The notes beneath the pieces were generated by a model. It was not told the DNA's origin, did no database searches, and saw nothing but the letters and a program-made list of their open reading frames with translations. DNA of 64,000 nt. Source: Bacillaceae bacterium IKA-2 (GTDB lineage: Bacteria > Bacillota > Bacilli > Bacillales > Anaerobacillaceae). Location of the stretch: positions 2,108,001-2,172,000 of the forward strand of contig CP134492.1 in NCBI GenBank assembly GCA_031761875.1, read 5' to 3'. Shown here in pieces: positions 1 to 8,645 of the stretch; position 1 is the stretch's first letter, and every line of letters begins with the position of its first letter. A program made the position numbers and the translations under genes.

Positions 1-237
1 TTTGACAAAATTGGTTGTGAAATACTATTTAATTTATTATCAAATAGAAACGATAAAGGATCAATAATCATAACAACAAACTTGGCTTTTGATCGCTGGG
101 AAGAGATTTTTAAAGACCCGATGCTTACTGGTGCAATTGTAGATAGACTTGCTCACAAATCACATATCTTAGATATTTCACGAGAAGTAAGTCACCGATT
201 TGAAGAGACAATGTCATGGCTAAAACCAACTAAATAA
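1..237 (+). CDS. istB: IS21-family helper ATPase IstB, C-terminal fragment
   Basis: Reading frame 1 is open from the window edge to the TAA at 235-237 (78 codons). The peptide contains SIIITTNLAFDRW followed by IVDRLAHKSHIL, the late AAA+ core and arginine-rich end of IstB proteins, which assist the IS21 transposase IstA. The 5' part lies outside the window. It differs in sequence from the IstB at 4096-4839, so it belongs to a different IS21-type element. Identification rests on motif recognition only. Confidence 0.8.
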   Translation, partial: FDKIGCEILFNLLSNRNDKGSIIITTNLAFDRWEEIFKDPMLTGAIVDRLAHKSHILDISREVSHRFEETMSWLKPTK

Positions 238-291
238 GTGGACCTTTTTTCAACTGATTCGTGGACCGCTTTTGAGTTGACAAATACACAA
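238..291. repeat. Probable right end of the IS21-type element
   Basis: Directly after the istB stop, the heptamer GTGGACC occurs at 238-244 and again at 261-267, each followed by a T-rich stretch. IS21-family ends carry several such internal repeats beside the tip. The tip itself was not fixed. The transposase frame of the next gene is open through this stretch, but only because the IS end lacks stops in that frame. Confidence 0.5.
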
Positions 292-1731
292 ATGAGCTTT
301 CACTCTGAATTATACAATAAAATACCGGAAAATCATATGTTAAAAAAAGTTTCTAGAGTAGTAAATTTTAGTTTTATTAATGAGTTGTTGGAGGAAACCT
401 ATTGCAAGAATTTTGGGCGGCCTGCAAAGGAACCTGAAATGATGTGTAAACTCCTTTTCCTGCAGTATATTTATAATGTTTCTGATGAAAAAATGGAATC
501 AGAAGGAAATTTAAACCTGGTGTATTTATATTTTCTAGGTCTAAATCCAGAAGAGTTTCTTCCAGATAAAAGTTTACTATCTAAATTTAGGGTGCATCGT
601 TTGGGAGAAACCACCCTCGATGACATCATAAAGGAAATAGTAAGGCAGTGTGTTGAAAAAGGGATTGTCAAAGGAACAAGTGTAAGTATTGACGCTACTC
701 ATATAGAAGCAAACACGATAAAAAAAACACCTGAACGTTTAATGAAACACTTGGCAAGAAAAATTATTCAAACATGTGAAGAGGAGAAAGGGCAAAAGTT
801 AGAACGTGTCCCTGAAGTTCCAGAATATAAAGAAATTGAGGATCATAAAGAAGCAAAAGCTGTTATGAAAGACTATGTTGAAACAGTAATAGAACTAGTA
901 AAGCTGGAGCCTTCTAACAAGAAAAAAACAGATGACGTGATAAAAAAAGCGAAAGAAATCATAAACGATCCTAAGTTTATTAATCAAAAGGGAACTCGTT
1001 CTTTGGTAGATGAAGATGCAAGAGTTGGTCGGAAAAGTAAAACCCAAAGTTTCTATGGATACAAAACGGAATTTGTCATGACGACAGATGAACGCATTAT
1101 CACTTCTGTCCGAACAGCCAAAGGATCCTACATGGATGGTAATTATGCGAAGGAAATGTTAGAAGAAACAAAGGATTCCGGCATCGAACTCAAAGAAGTC
1201 TATGGAGATAAAGCTTATTTTAGGAAGTCCATACTGGACGTTATCGAGGAAATCAAGGCAACCACTTACATACCAGTCAGCTCCTTGGTGTACAGAATCG
1301 ATGAAAGTAAGTATACCTATAACAAAGACTCCGATGAGTGGCAGTGCAGCCAAGGGAATACAACAGTAAACAAGAAGCATTTTATTTCGAACAGCAAAGA
1401 TGGGAAAAGAGAAGGGTATAAATATTACTTTGAATTAAATCAGTGTAAGGCATGTCCTTTACATGATGAGTGTACTCAAAAAAGGGCAAGAAGAATTCTT
1501 ACCGTTGGTAAAAACACTTCCGAGTTCTATGAAATATCTCAACATCAAAAAACAGATGAGTTCAAGGAGAAATATAAGAAGAGAGCTTCGATTGAAGGGA
1601 AAAACGCGGAACTCAAAAGATTTCACGGTCTATCTCGATCCAGGGGATATGGCCTGTTAAGTGTGTCGAAACAATCAAAACTGGCTGCAATAGCAGTTAA
1701 TATAAAGAGGATAGCAGCAATGGTATCCTAA
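292..1731 (+). CDS. IS1182-family DDE transposase, possibly 5'-truncated
   Basis: About 479 residues from ATG 292. An N-terminal helical DUF772-like domain (RPAKEPEMMCKLLFLQYIY) precedes an RNase H-like core with the expected acidic residues: SIDATHIEA near residue 134, VYGDKAYF in the middle, and RASIEGKNAELKRFHG near the end. A cysteine-containing insert (QCKACPLHDEC) is usual for this family. The frame can be extended to GTG 238, but that stretch is the end of the neighbouring IS21 element and there is no good ribosome binding site. The start is therefore uncertain, and insertion of the IS21 element may have removed the original promoter or first codons. The catalytic core looks intact. 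Confidence 0.85.
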   Translation: MSFHSELYNKIPENHMLKKVSRVVNFSFINELLEETYCKNFGRPAKEPEMMCKLLFLQYIYNVSDEKMESEGNLNLVYLYFLGLNPEEFLPDKSLLSKFRVHRLGETTLDDIIKEIVRQCVEKGIVKGTSVSIDATHIEANTIKKTPERLMKHLARKIIQTCEEEKGQKLERVPEVPEYKEIEDHKEAKAVMKDYVETVIELVKLEPSNKKKTDDVIKKAKEIINDPKFINQKGTRSLVDEDARVGRKSKTQSFYGYKTEFVMTTDERIITSVRTAKGSYMDGNYAKEMLEETKDSGIELKEVYGDKAYFRKSILDVIEEIKATTYIPVSSLVYRIDESKYTYNKDSDEWQCSQGNTTVNKKHFISNSKDGKREGYKYYFELNQCKACPLHDECTQKRARRILTVGKNTSEFYEISQHQKTDEFKEKYKKRASIEGKNAELKRFHGLSRSRGYGLLSVSKQSKLAAIAVNIKRIAAMVS

Positions 1732-2048
1732 AAGTAAAGGAATACCGTCAAGGTATCCCACTATTTGAACAGATTTAGTAATAATTTCTTGAAGTATCCA
1801 ATTTTTCATTAAATTTTAATCGAATTATATAAATTGGGCCAAAATAAAGGGACTTTTTCACTGGTCTCGGACGGTTCTCATGTTTCATCATGTTCTCATG
1901 TGACTATAAGGAAGTTCTATAAAAAATGCTTCTGACCACCCGCACTTTAAAGCGTCACAGCACCGGGTGTCAGGTGCTGTGACGCCTTAGAATAAAAAGG
2001 AATCTAAATAATAAAATGTAGTATTAAAAAATGGAGGGGTGGTTTTAT
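1732..2048. other. IS tail plus dispersed repeats, no gene
   Basis: The first ~130 bases are the AT-rich tail of the IS1182-type element. It probably ends near 1844-1866, where GGGACTTTTTCACTGGTCTC resembles an IS1182 terminus; no matching inverted copy was found at the left. A family A repeat (GGACGGTTCTCATGTTTCA) begins at 1869. A family B repeat follows at about 1931-1985, including a perfect 13-bp stem (1952-1964 with 1973-1985). No coding potential was seen. Confidence 0.5.
1952..1985. repeat. Perfect 13-bp hairpin within a family B repeat
   Basis: GCGTCACAGCACC (1952-1964) is the exact reverse complement of 1973-1985, with an 8-nt loop. It follows the family B core 'GCACTTTAAAGC'. No T-tract follows, so unlike other family B copies this one is not an obvious terminator. 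Confidence 0.7.
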
Positions 2049-2831
2049 TTGGTAGGATTACACTTTAATAAAGGTCTTGAGACACTTCGTGAAATTTTTT
2101 CGAACAATCTTTCGGCGGTATTAATAGCTGAGGAAATACAAATATGTTCATTAATTGATGATGCAAGAGAAATAAAGATTATCATGGAAAAATTTGATTT
2201 TGATTATTATGGTGTTGAAAAGAATGGGAAAGTTGTAGGTTACATTATTCAATCTGAATTAGGTGAAGGATTAATATCAAATTATATTCGTCCATTTTTA
2301 ACGGAAGACCTAATCTCAGAATCTACTTCTTTAATAGAATTACTAAAAATTTTAAAAGAAAAAGATCCTATATTTGTACTTGAAAAGAACCAAGTAAGAA
2401 AACTAATAACAATTGCTGATTTACAAAAACAGCCTATTCGTATGCTTGTTTTTGGATTGGTTTCACTGTTGGAAATGAGGTTATTAGAATTAATTAAAGA
2501 GTATTATCCCAATAAGGATGAATGGAAAGGTCTTATTAATAAAAGTCGGCTAAAAAAGGCAAACGAAGTTTATGAAATAAGGAAGGGAAAAAATGAAGGA
2601 TTAGGATTAATAGATTGTTTACAGTTATCAGATAAAGGAACAATTATTAAAAAAACACCTAAGTTGTTAGGTGCTTTAGGGTTTCATTCTATTGGAGAAG
2701 TGAACGTATTTTTCAGTTCAATCGAGGACTTAAGAAATAATACTGCTCATTCACAAAAATATGTATATCAAGACTTTAATGAATTCCTAGATAAAATTTC
2801 ACGAATAGAAGAAATATTAACTTTGATATAA
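2049..2831 (+). CDS. CBS-domain/HEPN-domain fusion protein
   Basis: 260 residues. An ATG at 2031 sits inside the ribosome binding site itself (GGAGGGG at 2033-2039), so TTG 2049, nine bases downstream, is the better start. The N-terminal ~130 residues look like a CBS-type pair (DYYGVEKNGKVVGYI, then DPIFVLEKNQVRKLITIADL, the usual form of the second repeat). The C-terminal ~120 residues are helical and contain IEDLRNNTAHSQ, an R-x4-H motif as in HEPN ribonucleases. CBS domains commonly bind adenosine nucleotides, so nucleotide-gated RNase activity is an attractive inference, but no toxin partner or defence gene is adjacent. The gene stands alone between repeats and IS elements. The CBS call is moderate; the HEPN call rests on the motif and the helical context. 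Confidence 0.6.
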   Translation: MVGLHFNKGLETLREIFSNNLSAVLIAEEIQICSLIDDAREIKIIMEKFDFDYYGVEKNGKVVGYIIQSELGEGLISNYIRPFLTEDLISESTSLIELLKILKEKDPIFVLEKNQVRKLITIADLQKQPIRMLVFGLVSLLEMRLLELIKEYYPNKDEWKGLINKSRLKKANEVYEIRKGKNEGLGLIDCLQLSDKGTIIKKTPKLLGALGFHSIGEVNVFFSSIEDLRNNTAHSQKYVYQDFNEFLDKISRIEEILTLI

Positions 2832-3158
2832 TTCTTTGCTAGGGGACGGTTCTCTTGTTTCAAGTGTGTAGCGCGGTTGGAGTTGGTATAATAGAAAAGC
2901 AGTTGATATAGAAAAGTTCTATACCATCTGCTTTTTTATTTGTTAGTAGTTGGAAGATTAGACTATGATGAGTATAATGAGGACGCTCCAATGGTTGTCA
3001 TTGATGGTAAAAGCGAAATATAGAGCTAGACAAAACGTAATTTTAGAATTAGGTTATTTTTTGGTAAAATAAGCAGAAAAAATGTTTTTCCATTAGTTAA
3101 ATGACTTAATAAATCCGGATTACTATTTTTTAAAAATGAAAGGAGAGAATAATTACAT
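2832..3158. other. Intergenic region: repeat, terminator, small remnant
   Basis: A family A repeat half-site lies at 2841-2862. A terminator-like hairpin is at 2895-2937. Bases about 2946-3021 read as a short open stretch ending DAPMVVIDGKSEI and a stop, which looks like the decayed C-terminus of a gene. The rest is AT-rich and carries the promoter and ribosome binding site (AAAGGAGAG) of the next gene. Confidence 0.4.
2895..2937 (+). terminator. Intrinsic terminator-like hairpin
   Basis: Arms AAAAGCAGTTGATATAGAA and TTCTATACCATCTGCTTTT pair with two mismatches around a short loop and run into TTTTTT. It lies about 60 bases after the CBS-HEPN gene and could terminate it. Confidence 0.6.
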
Positions 3159-3527
3159 ATGAATAATAAGCAAGAAATAATTAATGATTTTAATAAGATG
3201 AAAAAAATGAAGCTAATCACTTGTCTATTAATTGATATAATAGGAAAAATCACCTTTTTTATCCCAGGTGCTAATTTAGTTTGGGCACCCATATCTGGTC
3301 TATTAATCTTTGCAACATTTGGAGGGTCTAAAGGGGTATTAGCTGGTTTTGCTGGGTTTACAGAAGAGATATTCCCAGGTACTGACTTCCTACCGACTGC
3401 AACAGCGATGTGGGTATATACCTTTGTAATCAAAAAAAATAACACATTAGAAGACCATATAAAAAGTAAATTAACAGAAGAAAGACTCGTGAAAAATTAT
3501 AAAGATCAGCAAAAGAGAATTGACTAG
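3159..3527 (+). CDS. Small membrane protein of unknown function
   Basis: 122 residues, with a good ribosome binding site (AAAGGAGAG) upstream of ATG 3159. A short charged N-terminus is followed by two hydrophobic stretches, about residues 19-52 (LITCLLIDIIGKITFFIPGA, then ANLVWAPISGLLIFATF) and about 58-92. The tail (~93-122) is lysine-rich and probably cytosolic. The central part is glycine-rich (FGGSKGVLAGFAGF). I do not recognise the family with certainty. It stands alone between repeat-rich regions and gives no functional context. Confidence 0.55.
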   Translation: MNNKQEIINDFNKMKKMKLITCLLIDIIGKITFFIPGANLVWAPISGLLIFATFGGSKGVLAGFAGFTEEIFPGTDFLPTATAMWVYTFVIKKNNTLEDHIKSKLTEERLVKNYKDQQKRID

Positions 3528-3977
3528 AGAAACTAGGGGACGGTTCTCATGTTTCATCATGTTCTCATGTGACTTTAAGGAGAGCGGATTTGCGCCTGTC
3601 ACCACCTGGCATTTTACGAACAAACGTTCTTTACAAATACAGAAAAATTTGTGTTGAAAACATGGGATCAGTCTATCTTGATAGATAGTTAAGAAATCTT
3701 TTCCCCGCAGTATACACCCCACCTGTTTCATCACCAAAATCGTCTTCTGGTTGGTAAAATTGTTGTGCGAATTTATTATGAATAATCGTGTTGAAATAAG
3801 CGATCGGCTTTTTGCCGGTTGCTTTTTTGTTTGTTCTCTCTATCTATTTACTACACTAGGAACTTAACTTTCAAAATAACAAAAAAACTAGGGCGTTGGT
3901 TAATCCTTAAACAATATTGCATATTGAATAATTTGGATGTGATTACTGATTTCTTAAATTACGTATAACTTTATAGG
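3528..3977. repeat. Repeat-rich gap: family A and family C copies
   Basis: A family A repeat (ACTAGGGGACGGTTCTCATG) begins at about 3532, just after the stop codon of the previous gene. From about 3640 to 3830 runs a long family C unit: GCAGTATACACCCCACCTG, then TCTTCTGGTTGGTAAAATTG, then AAGCGATCGGC and a terminator-like GGTTGCTTTTTT. A close relative lies at 33852-33990 and a mosaic one at about 41795-41935. No gene is seen. The IS21 element starts at 3978. Confidence 0.65.
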
Positions 3978-4095
3978 TGACTACAGCCATGGAATAGGAC
4001 CAGCTGTGCCATCTTTTTGAGCCACCTCTGACAAGAAAATGAGCCACTTGCGACAAAGAGAGAGCCACTACCTAAAGATAGTGGCCTAGACCTTC

Positions 4096-4839
4096 CTATT
4101 TTTCTATTCCGTGTCGTTCTCTCATAGAGGTTTTTCCATCGATTAGGATACTGTAAGAGTCATGTACAATGCGATCTAATATTGCATCTGCCAATGTATC
4201 TTCTCCTATTTTTTCATGCCAGCCCCTAGGATCAAACTGTGAACAGAAAATAGTGGACCCATCACGATGTCTTGATTCTACTAGTTCTAATAAATCACGC
4301 GCTTCATTTCCTTTTAACGGTGTGAGGAGCCATTCATCTAAAATTAGTAGATTGACACTCTTGTATTGTTTCATCACTTTTCGGAATATTCCTTCGCCTC
4401 TAGCAACAGCCAATTCATCAAGTAAATCAGGTAATCTAATATACTTTACTTTGTAGAATTGCCGGCAGGCAGCTATGCCTAATGCACAAGCAAGATAAGT
4501 TTTCCCATTTCCCGAAGCTCCTTTAAGTATAATATTATGGTGCTCCTCAATGTAGTGTCCTGTGGCTATGCGTAGTATTTGAGACTTATCCAATTTTCTA
4601 TCTGGATGGTACTCTATATCCTCAATGGATGCTTGACTGTCACGTAATTGAGCACTTTTAATCAGACGATCCAGTTTATTGTTTTGGCGACGTGACCACT
4701 CTATATCGACAAGCAAACTGAAACGCTCTTCAAATGATAGTTCTTGATAATCGGAAATCCTCAGCTGTTCTCTATAAGTTTCTGCCATGGCAGACATACG
4801 CATTTCATTTAATTTTGATAGTGTACTTTCATTTGTCAT
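4096..4839 (-). CDS. istB: IS21 helper ATPase IstB
   Basis: 247 residues from the ATG at 4839. An ATG at 4854 lies within the ribosome binding site ATGGAGGAG, so the downstream start is preferred. The Walker A motif GASGNGKTYLACALG and Walker B region LLILDEW are clear, followed by HRDGSTIFCSQF and ADAILDRIVHDSY, typical of IstB/DnaC-like AAA+ ATPases that direct target choice by IstA. The gene appears intact. Its start overlaps the end of the istA remnant by about 10 bases, the usual istA-istB arrangement. Confidence 0.9.
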   Translation of the reverse strand: MTNESTLSKLNEMRMSAMAETYREQLRISDYQELSFEERFSLLVDIEWSRRQNNKLDRLIKSAQLRDSQASIEDIEYHPDRKLDKSQILRIATGHYIEEHHNIILKGASGNGKTYLACALGIAACRQFYKVKYIRLPDLLDELAVARGEGIFRKVMKQYKSVNLLILDEWLLTPLKGNEARDLLELVESRHRDGSTIFCSQFDPRGWHEKIGEDTLADAILDRIVHDSYSILIDGKTSMRERHGIEK

Positions 4840-6389
4840 TTTCTTCTCCTCCATAATAAGCAGCTCCGCGAGTAAAACTAAAGGTGCTCTCTGTTTTTTC
4901 TTTTATATTGTTAGTAGATGAATCATTTTGGGACAGTTTATCTTGACCAGTTTTCAATATTGTTTGGATACTCTTAAGCGTCGGTCTTGGTGTATAGGAC
5001 AGAGCTCTTTCACATGCTTTATCAACTCGTTCAATAGAATGTTTATCTGCTAGTTTCATTAATCCAAGACACGATTTCAACCCTTGATTTTCAGTTTTAT
5101 AAGAAGCCAATATGCTTTTAACCGTAATTAAAATATACGTGCCCGCAGACCCAGCCCAGTCAAGGACAGTATCCAAATTAAAATTGATATATTGTTTATG
5201 TTTATTAGGCATATGGTCTGGATTTGTGGCATGCTGACCAATTTCTCCATAAAGTCTTTTATGGGAAGCAATCCTAAAATGTTTATAAAAAATCTCTACG
5301 ATATTTCTTGTTATCCGAATATCCACAGGGTGCTTAATGTAATCATATGGAACGGAGTAGAACATTTTTTCTAAAAATATGTGATAATCGTATTGTACGG
5401 TTGCCTTCTTCCAAGTGGCTATCTCGTATGGGGAAACAGGCAAAGAAATCAGCGCAAACTTTTCTTCATCCATAAAGGCGCTAAGCCTGTTTCCCGTCTT
5501 TTTTTGAAATGGTTTTGTATTAAACTCCAGTAGCTTCTCTTTAACTGCTTTATTAAGTTCCGTAATTGAGAAAAACTGTTGATTACGAAGAGCTGCGATG
5601 ACCATGTTGAAATGTGCCCCACGGTACCTTCAGCGCTTGCCTTATCCTTGGGATAACGGACTCTAGCAGGAATAATTGTTGTATTATAGTGTTCCGACAT
5701 TTCCTGATACGTTCGGTTAATAATAGGATCTGTTCTTGAGGCTTTGATCACACCTGTTTTTAAATTATCTGGAACAACAATTCTAGTAACACCGCCATAG
5801 AATTGAAAAGCATGAACATGAGCTGTTATCCAGTTCTCCGTTTCCATGGACAGAAAGACTTCTACATAAGCGTATTGACTACATGGAAAAGCGGAAACAA
5901 ATACATAGACAGGAATGTCTTCCCCTTAATATTATCTTTCATGTTCATGGTTTGGCCGGCCCAATCTACTTCTAAAAGTTCCCCAGGCTTTCGTTTGATT
6001 CTCATAGTAGCCTTTGTCTTCGTGGCATACCCATGATAAAACCGACAGAACTGGCGCTAGCTATAGGGGATTTCTTGATTGTCCCTACAACTTAAACAAT
6101 ATTCATCCCACAAAAGCGACAGGGTTACGCCGCTTTTTGCCAATTCTTTGTGGACATGTTCACAGTCTGGTTTTCTTCTAAAGTTAGAGTTGGTACTCTT
6201 TTCTGGGAATAAGAGTTCTTGAAGATCTGCATCTGACATGTCCTTCTTGAAGGGCCAAGTCAAGCCATGTAGCTGTGCTCTTTTTAGGGCTTCACTTATA
6301 GTGTTCCTTGAATTAGAACAACTCGAAGCAATCTCCCTCTGGCTCAATCCTTGGGCATGAAGCCTAAGAATTGAGCGATAGTTAATCAT
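4829..6389 (-). pseudogene. istA: IS21 transposase istA, inactivated by a stop and two frameshifts
   Basis: The ATG at 6389 has a good AGGAGG site and begins MINYRSILRLHAQGLSQREI, the N-terminal helix-turn-helix of IstA. The frame hits TAG at 6057-6059 (after NQEIPYS), although the same frame continues with recognisable IstA (KPGELLEVDWAGQT). A frameshift near 5920 moves the rve core (YVEVFLSMETENW, ITAHVHAFQFYGGVTRIVVP) to another frame. A second near 5600-5630 interrupts EGTVG.ISTW, and the C-terminal part resumes as ALRNQQFFSITEL. With three lesions a functional transposase is unlikely. Programmed frameshifting is not typical of IS21 istA. Confidence 0.85.
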
Positions 6390-6538
6390 AAAAAAACCTC
6401 CTATATAATGAATTTGCACAATATTGCGCAAATTCATTATACAGGAGGTGGCTCTCAGCTTGTCAGAGGTGGCTCAAAATGATGTCAGAGGTGGCTCAAA
6501 AAGATGGCACGAGTGGCTCATTCCCATGGCTGTAGTCA

Positions 6539-6859
6539 ATAGGAATAGATGTTTTTGAAATTTATCCATATTATCTCCATAATTTATCCATATTTACTCC
6601 ATATTTGCCATTCATTTGAACTCAGTCTTTGAATAAAGTGTTGTTAAAGGAGGTTATTTCCTTTTCTTGTGTTATTTTCACTTGTTTTGTAAGTGGGTGA
6701 GCGAATTAATTTTTATTTTTTTTATTTGCACTTGTGAATAAGTGAGCAAGGCGCTAAATGAAATCGTAAAAGACGATAGTAGGTTTCAAGCTTTATATGA
6801 AAAAAAATAACAAAGTAATAAATGACAAGTTGCCAAAGACAGATAAAGAGGTGAAAAAG
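6539..6859. promoter_or_regulatory. Leader of the redox operon with two CACTT...AAGTG dyads
   Basis: After the target duplication this is the native upstream region of the oxidoreductase operon. Two similar dyads are visible: CACTTGTTTTGTAAGTG at 6679-6695 and CACTTGTGAATAAGTG at 6729-6744, 50 bases centre to centre and both followed by a GTGAGC-like tail. This is the pattern of tandem operators, but I cannot name the regulator. The real start of the next gene is placed at 6860, so the upstream ATG 6797 lies in the leader. Confidence 0.4.
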
Positions 6860-8644
6860 ATGAAGTTTGAACAAAAGGTAATTGATCAGGCCAAAATAGT
6901 TGCGGATGGCTGTATGGGGCATGAGGATGCCTATTGTGTAGCGGGATGTCCGATGCATACAGATGTAAAAAAGTATGTATCGCAAATCGGTGTTGGTGAT
7001 ATAAAAGGAGCCATGGAAACAATCAGGGAGAAATTATTTCTTCCGAATACGCTAGGGAGAATATGTGCACACCCTTGTGAAGTAAATTGTCGCCGAGAAA
7101 CAGAATTCGGTGAGGCGCTTTCGATTGCTGCTCTTAAGAGATTTGCTGCAGAACATGCCGATTCAAAAGAGTTTTGGGACATAGAGACAGCAAGCCCATC
7201 AGGTAAGCGGGTTGCTATTGTAGGTGCTGGTCCTGCCGGGGCGCAAGCAGCTATTGACTTAAGAAAAGCAGGACACGATGTTGTTATTTACGATAAGCTT
7301 ACCGTTTGCGGTGGGATGATGCGAGTAGGTATACCTGAATATCGGTTACCACGTGAAGTGATTGATTTCGAATACTCTTACCTTGAAGACTTAGGTGTCG
7401 GTTTTAGAATGGGGGTTGAAGTAGGAAAAGATATTTCATTCCAACAATTGCGTAATGAATATGACGCCGTTATTTTAGCGCACGGTGCGCACAAGGGAAC
7501 GAAACCTCCTGTACCTGGTAAAGATCATGAAGGTGTCTATCATGCGGTAGAGTATTTAAAAGAAATTAGTTTTACGCGAAAGTTTTCTAAAGCGGGGAAG
7601 AAAATTGCTGTCATTGGCGGTGGTGACGTTGCAATTGATTGTGCTAGGTCATCGTGGAGAATTGGCGCCGATCAAGTGTATTTAATTAGTTTAGAAGAAT
7701 ATGAGAAATTACCTGCAAGCAAAGAAGAAAGAGAAGAAGCTCAAGAAGAAAATGTTCAGTTTATTAACGGTTGGGGAACAGACGAAATTATTGCTGAAAA
7801 GAACGGTCGAATCCAAACGCTTAAGATGAAGAAGGTAGCTTCGATGTTTGACAAGGAAGGAAGATTTAATCCATCTTACACAGATGAATCAAAAGAAATT
7901 GATGTAGATACCGTTGTTTTTGCGACAGGACAGCTTGTCGAAGATATTACTGAAGGAGCTCTTAAACAAAAAGGTGGCGGTCGTTATATCGTTGATCCAG
8001 AAACATTAGCAACGCCACTTCTTGATGTTTTCGTCACAGGTGATGCGAGCGGTGGAGTCATTGTTATTGAGGCGATGGCATTAGGTAGAAAAGCAGCAAT
8101 ATCAGTAGATCGATTTCTTGAAAATAAAGATTTACGAAAAGACCGAAATTTTAAATCAGAATACAGTTTTTCTACCAACTTAAATGTACCTTTTCAAAAA
8201 GGAGTAGAAAACTTGTCGAGAACTTCTAGAAACCATCGTCCTGCCGAAGAGCGAAAAAGAGATTTTAAACAATATGATTTAGGTTATACGAGAGAGCAAG
8301 CGATTCATGAAGCTTCGCGCTGTTTAAGATGTGAATGTAAACTTTGTATGACCGAATGTATTATGATGAACGATTATGGTGAATGTCCACAAGATATTTT
8401 TGGAGCCTTCGTTGAAAATGGAGATATTAATCCGATTATCCCTTATTCATGTAATATGTGTGGGGGCTGTACACATGTTTGTCCGAATGACTATAAAATA
8501 GGAGAAACATTTATGGATATGAGAAAAGACTTCATTATTCATAACAACGGGAAATCACCGATGAAAGGTCATAAAGCAATTGAAATCCACCAAAAGCTTG
8601 GTTTTTCAAAATTTTTCTGTACGAAAGTGAAGGGAGAGAAATAA
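6860..8644 (+). CDS. NAD(P)-binding FAD/Fe-S oxidoreductase (GltD/AegA-like)
   Basis: 594 residues from ATG 6860, chosen because AAAGAGGTG sits six bases upstream. ATG 6797 in the same frame lacks a site. Order: N-terminal cysteine-rich Fe-S region (CMGHEDAYCVAGCPMHTD, then CAHPCEVNCRR), FAD-binding Rossmann motif GAGPAGAQAAIDLRKAGH, NAD(P)-binding Rossmann motif GGGDVAIDCARSSW, a TGDASGG FAD-closing motif, and C-terminal ferredoxin-like cysteines (CLRCECKLCMTEC; CNMCGGCTHVCP). This is the glutamate-synthase small-subunit fold that feeds NAD(P)H electrons to partners. The next gene, one base away, encodes an HdrB-like protein, so the pair is probably a soluble electron-transfer complex. The true acceptor is unknown. 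Confidence 0.85.
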   Translation: MKFEQKVIDQAKIVADGCMGHEDAYCVAGCPMHTDVKKYVSQIGVGDIKGAMETIREKLFLPNTLGRICAHPCEVNCRRETEFGEALSIAALKRFAAEHADSKEFWDIETASPSGKRVAIVGAGPAGAQAAIDLRKAGHDVVIYDKLTVCGGMMRVGIPEYRLPREVIDFEYSYLEDLGVGFRMGVEVGKDISFQQLRNEYDAVILAHGAHKGTKPPVPGKDHEGVYHAVEYLKEISFTRKFSKAGKKIAVIGGGDVAIDCARSSWRIGADQVYLISLEEYEKLPASKEEREEAQEENVQFINGWGTDEIIAEKNGRIQTLKMKKVASMFDKEGRFNPSYTDESKEIDVDTVVFATGQLVEDITEGALKQKGGGRYIVDPETLATPLLDVFVTGDASGGVIVIEAMALGRKAAISVDRFLENKDLRKDRNFKSEYSFSTNLNVPFQKGVENLSRTSRNHRPAEERKRDFKQYDLGYTREQAIHEASRCLRCECKLCMTECIMMNDYGECPQDIFGAFVENGDINPIIPYSCNMCGGCTHVCPNDYKIGETFMDMRKDFIIHNNGKSPMKGHKAIEIHQKLGFSKFFCTKVKGEK

Positions 8645-8645
8645 A

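Larger units (their letters stand above)
3978..6538 (-). mobile_element. IS21-family insertion sequence with 5-bp target duplication
   Basis: 2561 bp. The left end TGACTACAGCCATGG (3978-3992) matches inverted CCATGGCTGTAGTCA (6524-6538). Inside each end the module GAGCCAC(CT/TT)...TGACA is repeated, three times at each side, as is usual for IS21. The flanks are direct repeats ATAGG (3973-3977 and 6539-6543), a 5-bp target duplication within the IS21 range. It carries istA and istB on the minus strand. The clean ends show that it transposed here as a unit, although istA is now broken. Confidence 0.9.

Noticed and set aside
2895-2937. CRISPR repeat or small RNA gene
   Set aside because: A single inverted repeat with T-tract and no repetition or spacer is simply a terminator.
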